In this document: in pieces, positions 39,162 through 43,580 of the stretch | Numbering within the stretch: position 1 is the first letter of the stretch | Layout of the letters: each line of letters starts with the position of its first letter | From: Hoeflea sp. BRH_c9 | GTDB taxonomy: Bacteria; Pseudomonadota; Alphaproteobacteria; Rhizobiales; Rhizobiaceae | Direction: 5' to 3' | NCBI GenBank assembly: GCA_000961635.1 | Contig: LADQ01000111.1 | Location: forward strand, 1-43,580 | Length of the DNA stretch: 43,580 nucleotides | The notes under the pieces: generated by a model | Told to the model about the DNA's origin: nothing | The model's input: only the letters and a program-made list of their open reading frames with translations | The model's database searches: none | Translations under genes and position numbers: made by a program

Positions 39162-39443
39162 TGCGTTTCTCCAGTTGGCAGATGATGCACGCACCACCTG
39201 CCGGGTTTGCCTTTGCCGCCAGGGATTCTCTACGAACCCACAAGCGACGCTTGAGGATCCTGTCCCCTTACGCCGACACCGATAAGGCAGCGGCACAAGG
39301 CAAGCGAGGTTCGAACCGTTCAGAGCTTTCACTCTGTGACAACGGAACTTACCCGTCTCATGCAGGCTGGAAATTAAGGCGAACCGATGAGGGCGCGCCG
39401 CCTGCAGTCTCGGACAGGGAGCCCGGGGATTGCGCCCCGGACC

Positions 39444-39465
39444 TTTTCGGCCCGAAGGCCGAAAA
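39444..39465 (-). other. UUCG-tetraloop hairpin in the rplJ leader
   Basis: A perfect 9-bp stem (39444-39452 with 39457-39465). On the minus strand the loop is UUCG closed by a C-G pair, an exceptionally stable tetraloop. It follows the 12-bp hairpin after rplA by four bases. Confidence 0.75.
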
Positions 39466-39469
39466 CTGT

Positions 39470-39498
39470 GGAAAACCGGATACTTGATCCGGTTTTCC
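39470..39498 (-). terminator. Terminator-like hairpin after rplA
   Basis: A perfect 12-bp inverted repeat (39470-39481, GGAAAACCGGAT, with 39487-39498) and a 5-nt loop, 12 bases after the rplA stop. On the minus strand the second arm contains GGTTTTCC and is followed by ACAGTTTTCGG. The U-rich 3' side suggests partial termination between rplKA and rplJL. Confidence 0.6.
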
Positions 39499-39510
39499 TA
39501 AACTTGAAAA

Positions 39511-40209
39511 TCAGGCGACGCTGAGCGACGACGGATCAATCTTGACGCCCGGGCCCATGGTCGATGAAATCGCCACGCGCTTGAGGTAGTTGCCCTTGGC
39601 GCCGGTTGGCTTGGCTTTCATCACCGCATCGGCGAAAGCACGGATGTTTTCTTCGATCTGCTCGGAGCCGAAGGACGCCTTGCCGATGCCGGCGTGGATG
39701 ATGCCGGCCTTTTCGACGCGGAACTCAACGGCGCCGCCCTTGGACGCCTTGACGGCGCCGGCGACATCGGTGGTGACCGTGCCGACCTTGGGGTTGGGCA
39801 TCATGCCGCGCGGGCCGAGCACCTTGCCGAGACGGCCGACGAGCGGCATCATGTCCGGCGTGGCGATGCAGCGATCGAAATCGATCGTGCCGCCCTGGAC
39901 GATGTCCACCAGCTCTTCGGCGCCAACCACGTCGGCTCCGGCTGCGCGGGCTTCGTCAGCCTTGTCGCCACGGGCGAACACGGCGACGCGAACGGTACGT
40001 CCGGTGCCGTTTGGCAGATTGACGACGCCACGAACCATCTGATCAGCATGACGCGGATCAACGCCCAGGTTCATCGAGACTTCAATGGTCTCGTCGAACT
40101 TGGCGATGGCGCGCTCCTTGATCATCGAAACGGCTTCGCCGAGCGGGTAGTATTTGTTGCGGTCAACGCCTTCATTGACCTTTTGCATGCGCTTTGCAGT
40201 CTTGGCCAT
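39511..40209 (-). CDS. rplA: 50S ribosomal protein L1
   Basis: A 232-residue L1 with the two-domain arrangement: [20 protein letters not shown] at the start, [21 protein letters not shown], then [21 protein letters not shown] and the end [18 protein letters not shown]1 forms the mobile stalk at the E site, and in many bacteria represses rplKA by binding their mRNA. It is five bases from rplK and is followed by the hairpin-rich rplJ leader. Confidence 0.98.
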   Translation of the reverse strand: MAKTAKRMQKVNEGVDRNKYYPLGEAVSMIKERAIAKFDETIEVSMNLGVDPRHADQMVRGVVNLPNGTGRTVRVAVFARGDKADEARAAGADVVGAEELVDIVQGGTIDFDRCIATPDMMPLVGRLGKVLGPRGMMPNPKVGTVTTDVAGAVKASKGGAVEFRVEKAGIIHAGIGKASFGSEQIEENIRAFADAVMKAKPTGAKGNYLKRVAISSTMGPGVKIDPSSLSVA

Positions 40210-40213
40210 GGTC

Positions 40214-40642
40214 TTATCCCGTCACTTCCAGGCCCATGGAGCGGGCGGAGCCCTCAACCATAGCCATCGCGCCTTCGATGTCGGCGGCGTTCAGATCCTT
40301 CATCTTCGCTTCGGCGATCGCACGGACCTGGTCACGCGTGACCGAACCGGCGATCTCCTTGCCCGGCAATTTGGAGCCGGACTTGAGCTTGGCTTCCTTC
40401 TTGAGGAAGTAGCTCACCGGGGGCTTCTTCATCGCGAAATTGAAGGATTTGTCCTGGTAGTAGGTGATGACGACCGGAATCGGCATGCCCTTTTCCATTT
40501 CCTGCGTGGCGGCATTGAATCCCTTGCAGAATTCCATGATGTTGATGCCGCGCTGGCCAAGTGCCGGACCGATCGGGGGCGACGGAGTCGCCGAACCGGC
40601 CGGAACCTGCAGCTTGAGCTGGCCTAAAACTTTCTTAGCCAT
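40214..40642 (-). CDS. rplK: 50S ribosomal protein L11
   Basis: A 142-residue L11 starting [20 protein letters not shown] at ATG 40642; a frame from 40792 adds 50 unrelated residues. The N-terminal proline-rich helix ([20 protein letters not shown]) that binds thiostrepton-type drugs is intact, and the C-terminal RNA-binding domain (RSMGLEV near the end) is complete. L11 sits at the GTPase centre and is needed for RelA activation. The 198-nt spacer before it holds two small hairpins (40688-40703 and 40770s) but no clear promoter. Confidence 0.98.
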   Translation of the reverse strand: MAKKVLGQLKLQVPAGSATPSPPIGPALGQRGINIMEFCKGFNAATQEMEKGMPIPVVITYYQDKSFNFAMKKPPVSYFLKKEAKLKSGSKLPGKEIAGSVTRDQVRAIAEAKMKDLNAADIEGAMAMVEGSARSMGLEVTG

Positions 40643-40840
40643 TGTCTCTCTGCCTCTCGTTGGGGCGTCGCTAGTGCTTCGCCTGGTGCCGGACCAATCC
40701 GGCGGCTGCGGTTGCGTGGTGCGGTTTGACAGGCCGGCTACAGCCTGCTCGCCTCCCACGCGGACACATCGCCAGCAGTACTGGCAATGCAAAACCCGTC
40801 CGCGTCCCCTTCACGAAGGCGCGGGCCGGGCCAGTTCTCG

Positions 40841-41371
40841 TCAGACCTTTTCGACCTGACTGTATTCGAGTTCGACCGGGGTGGCCCGGCCAAAGATGGA
40901 CACTTCCACTTTCAGACGCGACCGCTCTTCATCGACATCCTGAACCGTGCCGTTGAACGAGGCGAACGGTCCGTCGGACACCCTCACCTGCTCGCCGATC
41001 TCGAAAGCGATCGACGGCTTGGGCCGCTCGACGCCTTCCTGAACCTGCATGAGGATGCGGTCGGCTTCGGAATCGGGAATCGGCAGCGGCTTCGAATCGC
41101 TGCCCAGAAACCCGGTCACCTTCGGGGTGTTCTTGATCAGGTGAAAGGCTTCATCGGTCAGATCGGCGCGAACCATCACATAGCCGGGGAAGAACTTGCG
41201 CTCGGCATCGACCTTGCGGCCGCGGCGCACTTCAACCACCTTCTCGACGGGCACCAGGATCTTTTCGAACAGATGGCTCAGGCCCTTCTGGCGCGCCTGC
41301 TCTTCGATCGATTCGGCGACCTTCTTCTCGAAATTCGAATAGGCGTGAACGATATACCAACGTGCAGTCAT
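40841..41371 (-). CDS. nusG: Transcription termination/antitermination factor NusG
   Basis: A 176-residue NusG. The N-terminal NGN domain begins [20 protein letters not shown] and includes [20 protein letters not shown], which binds the beta' clamp helices. The C-terminal KOW domain is [20 protein letters not shown], the part that meets Rho or S10. It lies 13 nt after secE and ahead of rplK, the standard order. The KOW domain ends with [11 protein letters not shown]. Confidence 0.98.
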   Translation of the reverse strand: MTARWYIVHAYSNFEKKVAESIEEQARQKGLSHLFEKILVPVEKVVEVRRGRKVDAERKFFPGYVMVRADLTDEAFHLIKNTPKVTGFLGSDSKPLPIPDSEADRILMQVQEGVERPKPSIAFEIGEQVRVSDGPFASFNGTVQDVDEERSRLKVEVSIFGRATPVELEYSQVEKV

Positions 41372-41384
41372 CTGCTTCCCCGCC

Positions 41385-41585
41385 TCAAGCGCCGACGTTC
41401 AGGATGAGCGAAATCGCCCAACCCAAAGCCTGGTCGGCCGCAAAAAAGAAAATCGAGGCCACCAGCACCATGACGAGGACCATGACCGTCGAGATCGAGG
41501 TCTCGCGGCGCGATGGCCACTTCACTTTCGCAGCTTCGGCGCGAACCTGCTGGAGGAATGTAAACGGATTTGATTTGGATGCCAT
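41385..41585 (-). CDS. secE: Protein translocase subunit SecE
   Basis: A 66-residue, single-span SecE of the short type. I start at ATG 41585 ([20 protein letters not shown]); a frame from 41633 adds 16 residues overlapping the likely leader. The amphipathic segment with [10 protein letters not shown], conserved in SecE, precedes the membrane helix ([15 protein letters not shown]). SecE clamps the two halves of SecY. It follows tRNA-Trp and a promoter candidate at 41657-41685, and precedes nusG by 13 nt. Confidence 0.96.
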   Translation of the reverse strand: MASKSNPFTFLQQVRAEAAKVKWPSRRETSISTVMVLVMVLVASIFFFAADQALGWAISLILNVGA

Positions 41586-41656
41586 TATCTGCCCACGCTT
41601 ATACGGCGCGTAAAGCCGGTCTCCCAGCCCCACACACCGCGTGTCTGTTAACGTTC

Positions 41657-41685
41657 TACATAAAGCCCGATTCCCGAAATCACAA
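41657..41685 (-). promoter_or_regulatory. Candidate promoter for secE-nusG
   Basis: On the minus strand TTGTGA (41685-41680) is followed by 17 nt and TATGTA (41662-41657). The spacing is ideal and the sequence between tRNA-Trp and secE has no other good pair. The expected start is about 65 nt before the secE ATG. Confidence 0.55.
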
Positions 41686-41793
41686 GAGGGAAACGTGCTT
41701 TTTTCACACTACACCGGTCAACTGGCCCGAAGATTGCTCTCAGTCCACCTGTTTCGATCTGTTCGAACCTTCGCCAATGCCGGAAACGCCGGC

Positions 41794-41869
41794 TGGCAGG
41801 GGCAGCAGGACTCGAACCTGCGACCTACGGTTTTGGAGACCGTCGCTCTACCAACTGAGCTATACCCCT
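41794..41869 (-). tRNA. trpT: tRNA-Trp (anticodon CCA)
   Basis: A 76-nt tRNA including an encoded 3' CCA. The acceptor arm AGGGGTA pairs with TGCCCCT; the D-arm contains GCTCAGTTGG, the anticodon stem-loop is ACGGT-CTCCAAA-ACCGT with CCA as anticodon, and the T-arm is CAGG-TTCGAGT-CCTG. It reads UGG. Placement just upstream of secE-nusG is common in bacteria. A 5-bp hairpin (41779-41793) follows its 3' end directly and may help processing. Confidence 0.98.
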
Positions 41870-41885
41870 AGGCCGGTGGCGGCTC

Positions 41886-41914
41886 TGATAGCGTCAAAAG
41901 CACGGGGAATGCAA
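41886..41914 (-). promoter_or_regulatory. Candidate promoter of tRNA-Trp
   Basis: On the minus strand TTGCAT (41914-41909) is followed by 17 nt and CTATCA (41891-41886), close to the alphaproteobacterial CTTGAC-17-CTATAT type. It would start transcription about 10 nt before the mature tRNA 5' end, at 41869. Confidence 0.6.
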
Positions 41915-42089
41915 CAAAGAAGTGACGGCGATGGCGGCGCCACCGTGTTTTTCTGCATCAGGACCGGATCCGACGCCCTGGCCGCCCAGCTCAGACCGCC
42001 GCCAATTCGGCCAGAGCGGCCCGCCGGAGGGATTGCCGAGGCGTTCCCCGCCCTGCCCTGTTGCCCGGGTCCCGACGGCCCGGCTGGTC

Positions 42090-42740
42090 TCACACGGCCC
42101 GTTCCAGCGCGTTGAGATCCGCGCCGGTGATGGCGTCGACATTGCGGCCGATCTTTTTGGCATCCCAGTCCCACCAGGCAATCTCCATCAGCCGCCGCAC
42201 AGTGTCGGGCGGAAACCGCATGCGGATGATTCGCGCCGGATTTCCGGCAATGATCGCATAATCGGGCACATCGCGGGTGACCACCGTCCGCGCCGCGACG
42301 ATGACGCCGGTGCCGATTTGCACCCCCGGCAACACCACCGATTCAAATCCGAGCCAGACATCATTGCCAATCACGCTGTCGCGCTGGTTGCCGATGGCTT
42401 GCCCGTAATCACCGATCAGATCCGGATTGAACACCGCGAACGGAAATGTCGAGAACCCGTCCATGGCATGATTGGCCGAACTGGTGATGATGCGCGCGCC
42501 ATGCGCAATCTGGCAGAAACGGCCAATGGTCAGCTGTTCCGGCGCGCCAGGATAGAGATAGGGCGCAAGCTGGGCGGCGTAGTCGACTGGCGTGTCAAAG
42601 CCTGAATAGTAACTGTAGTCGCCCACGGAGATGTTTGGATGGTCAATCACCTGGTTGAGGTGAACGGTGCCGGCATGGGGCGTTCCGTCAGCCAGGATGA
42701 TTGGATGGCGCAAGCTTGCGTCATGAATAGGACGGGACAT
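42090..42740 (-). CDS. CatB/Vat-type (xenobiotic) acetyltransferase, left-handed beta-helix
   Basis: A 216-residue hexapeptide-repeat acetyltransferase. The N-terminal part has ISVGDYSYYSGFDTPVDYAA, followed by LTIGRFCQIAHGARIITSSA and NHAMDGFSTFPF; His91 in NHAMDG is the expected catalytic residue. The beta-helix coils continue with VIGNDVWLGFESVVLPGVQI and IVAARTVVTRDVPDYAIIAG. This is the family of type B chloramphenicol acetyltransferases and Vat streptogramin acetyltransferases, which move acetyl from acetyl-CoA to a hydroxyl group. Chromosomal members often act on unknown substrates, so resistance is not proven. It separates tuf copy 2 from tRNA-Trp, and has its own promoter candidate. 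Confidence 0.85.
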   Translation of the reverse strand: MSRPIHDASLRHPIILADGTPHAGTVHLNQVIDHPNISVGDYSYYSGFDTPVDYAAQLAPYLYPGAPEQLTIGRFCQIAHGARIITSSANHAMDGFSTFPFAVFNPDLIGDYGQAIGNQRDSVIGNDVWLGFESVVLPGVQIGTGVIVAARTVVTRDVPDYAIIAGNPARIIRMRFPPDTVRRLMEIAWWDWDAKKIGRNVDAITGADLNALERAV

Positions 42741-42779
42741 GGGTCTGCTCTTTCGATCTGAAGTACGGATTTCGGATTT

Positions 42780-42800
42780 TCAGACCAGGGACTTGTTCAC
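42780..42800 (-). CDS. Possible six-residue leader peptide upstream of the acetyltransferase
   Basis: A GTG start at 42800 behind a strong GGAGG site opens a frame of six codons (fMNKSLV) ending in TGA at 42780, 39 nt before the acetyltransferase ATG. Inducible chloramphenicol and macrolide resistance genes use short leader peptides of this kind, but the sequence is short enough to arise by chance. An in-frame ATG four codons earlier (42812) would give ten residues. Confidence 0.25.
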   Translation of the reverse strand: MNKSLV

Positions 42801-42855
42801 CGTCGCCTCCATGCGATGTGTCTGAACCAGGATGATTCACCGGCACATCATCGCC

Positions 42856-42884
42856 TTTTTAATCATCAGCGATCGGCCTTGCAA
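42856..42884 (-). promoter_or_regulatory. Candidate promoter of the acetyltransferase gene
   Basis: On the minus strand TTGCAA (42884-42879) is followed by 17 nt and TAAAAA (42861-42856). It lies downstream of the tuf copy 2 terminator, so the acetyltransferase gene is probably a separate unit with a leader of about 110 nt. Confidence 0.4.
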
Positions 42885-42950
42885 GCTTGTGTCGACGCCC
42901 GGGCCGAGCCGCAATGCGCGGTCAGGTGATGCGCTCTCGCCCAAAACGAC

Positions 42951-42972
42951 AAAACGCGCCGAAGCGCGTTTT
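42951..42972 (-). terminator. UUCG-tetraloop terminator of tuf copy 2
   Basis: A perfect 9-bp stem (42951-42959 with 42964-42972, AAAACGCGC and its complement). On the minus strand the loop is UUCG closed by C-G, and the arm ends GCGCGTTTT followed by GTCGTTTTGGG. It starts 32 nt after the tuf stop and is a textbook Rho-independent terminator. Confidence 0.92.
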
Positions 42973-43004
42973 GATATTCACCGGATCTGGTTTTCAGTCA
43001 CCCA

Positions 43005-43580
43005 TCATTCAATGATGGATGCAACAATCCCGGCGCCGACGGTGCGGCCGCCTTCGCGGATGGCGAAACGGAGCTTCTCTTCCATCGCGATCGGCACGAT
43101 GAGCGCCACTTCAGCCGAGATGTTGTCGCCCGGCATCACCATTTCGGTGCCTTCCGGCAGCGTCACGATGCCCGTCACGTCGGTCGTGCGGAAATAGAAC
43201 TGCGGACGGTAGTTGGTGAAGAACGGCGTGTGACGGCCACCCTCTTCCTTGGTCAGAATGTAGGCTTCCGCCTTGAACTTGGTGTGCGGCTTGACCGAAC
43301 CCGGCTTGCACAGGATCTGGCCGCGCTCGACGCCTTCACGGTCAACGCCGCGCAGCAGCGCGCCGATGTTGTCGCCGGCCTGGCCCTGGTCCAGGAGCTT
43401 GCGGAACATTTCAACGCCGGTGCAGACCGACTTGGTGGTCGGACGGATGCCGACGATCTCGACTTCCTCGCCAACCTTGACGACACCGCGCTCGACGCGG
43501 CCGGTGACAACCGTGCCACGGCCCGAAATCGAGAACACGTCCTCGATCGGCATCAGGAACGGCTGGTCGATCGGACGCTC
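43005..43580 (-). CDS. tuf: Elongation factor Tu (copy 2), C-terminal part, cut by window edge
   Basis: The last 191 codons of a second EF-Tu gene; the frame enters from the right edge with [16 protein letters not shown], corresponding to the end of the G domain and domains 2 and 3. The visible protein is identical to copy 1. Two tuf genes, one with str and one near trpT-secE-nusG, is the common proteobacterial arrangement. The stop is TGA here and TAA in copy 1. A strong terminator follows. Confidence 0.98.
   Translation of the reverse strand, partial: ERPIDQPFLMPIEDVFSISGRGTVVTGRVERGVVKVGEEVEIVGIRPTTKSVCTGVEMFRKLLDQGQAGDNIGALLRGVDREGVERGQILCKPGSVKPHTKFKAEAYILTKEEGGRHTPFFTNYRPQFYFRTTDVTGIVTLPEGTEMVMPGDNISAEVALIVPIAMEEKLRFAIREGGRTVGAGIVASIIE
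43069..43580 (-). repeat. 512-bp identical segment shared with tuf copy 1
   Basis: Matches 23722-24233 base for base and continues beyond the window edge. Below 43069 the copies differ at several third codon positions and in the stop codon, although the encoded residues remain the same. Confidence 0.97.

Larger units (their letters stand above)
39162..39510 (-). promoter_or_regulatory. 349-nt structured leader between rplA and rplJ
   Basis: No gene is present. Four hairpins can be drawn on the transcribed strand: 39470-39498, 39444-39465, 39423-39440 (CCGGGG/CCCCGG, 6-nt loop) and the interrupted helix 39316-39345. In the last, CCGUU/AACGG is followed on one side by a four-base bulge and then CAGAG/CUCUG with a 6-nt loop. 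A bulged stem ahead of rplJ is what the L10(L12)4 autoregulatory site looks like in other bacteria, so this helix is my candidate for it. No convincing promoter was found. Confidence 0.55.

Overview
The window is a GC-rich stretch of alphaproteobacterial core chromosome, almost all transcribed from the minus strand (right to left as written). It carries the complete str, S10, spc and alpha ribosomal clusters, preceded by trpT-secE-nusG-rplKAJL-rpoBC and the 3' half of a second tuf gene. The protein sequences (RpoB, RpoC, RpoA, SecY, short-form Adk) and the flanking order rplQ ... degP-like, rarA, crcB, rluC-like, HAD phosphatase, ATP12 family look like Hyphomicrobiales (Rhizobiales), probably the Rhizobiaceae/Phyllobacteriaceae area. 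The genus cannot be fixed by reading alone.

Layout in transcription order, from the right end: partial tuf copy 2 with a UUCG-tetraloop terminator; a CatB/Vat-type acetyltransferase gene; tRNA-Trp(CCA); secE, nusG, rplK, rplA; a structured leader; rplJ, rplL; a spacer with two perfect hairpins; rpoB, rpoC and a terminator. Next comes an accessory pocket with a small unknown gene on the plus strand and a GlsB/YeaQ-type membrane protein gene. Then rpsL, rpsG, fusA, tuf copy 1, rpsJ through rplO, secY, adk, rpsM, rpsK, rpoA, rplQ and a strong terminator shared with the convergent plus-strand pair msrP-msrQ. Left of that, divergent from msrPQ, lies a housekeeping group: DegP-like protease, RarA, a ketopantoate-reductase-like protein, a HemG-like flavodoxin, CrcB, an RluC-like pseudouridine synthase, a HAD phosphatase and an ATP12-family chaperone cut by the window edge.

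Most of the window supplies transcription (RpoA, RpoB, RpoC, NusG), translation (28 ribosomal proteins, EF-G, EF-Tu, tRNA-Trp) and protein export (SecY, SecE). The coding genes are intact and conventional. I did not find an undescribed multi-gene system. What stands out is in the spacers. The long transcription units are broken at rplA/rplJ, rplL/rpoB, tuf/rpsJ, rpsQ/rplN, rplO/secY and rpsK/rpoA by perfect or near-perfect stem-loops on the transcribed strand, some with U-rich 3' flanks. Candidate promoters lie upstream of trpT, secE, rpsM and rpsL. This suggests internal attenuation or RNA processing between modules. Accessory genes sit between conserved blocks (catB-like, glsB-like plus the unknown gene, msrPQ, hemG-like/panE-like).
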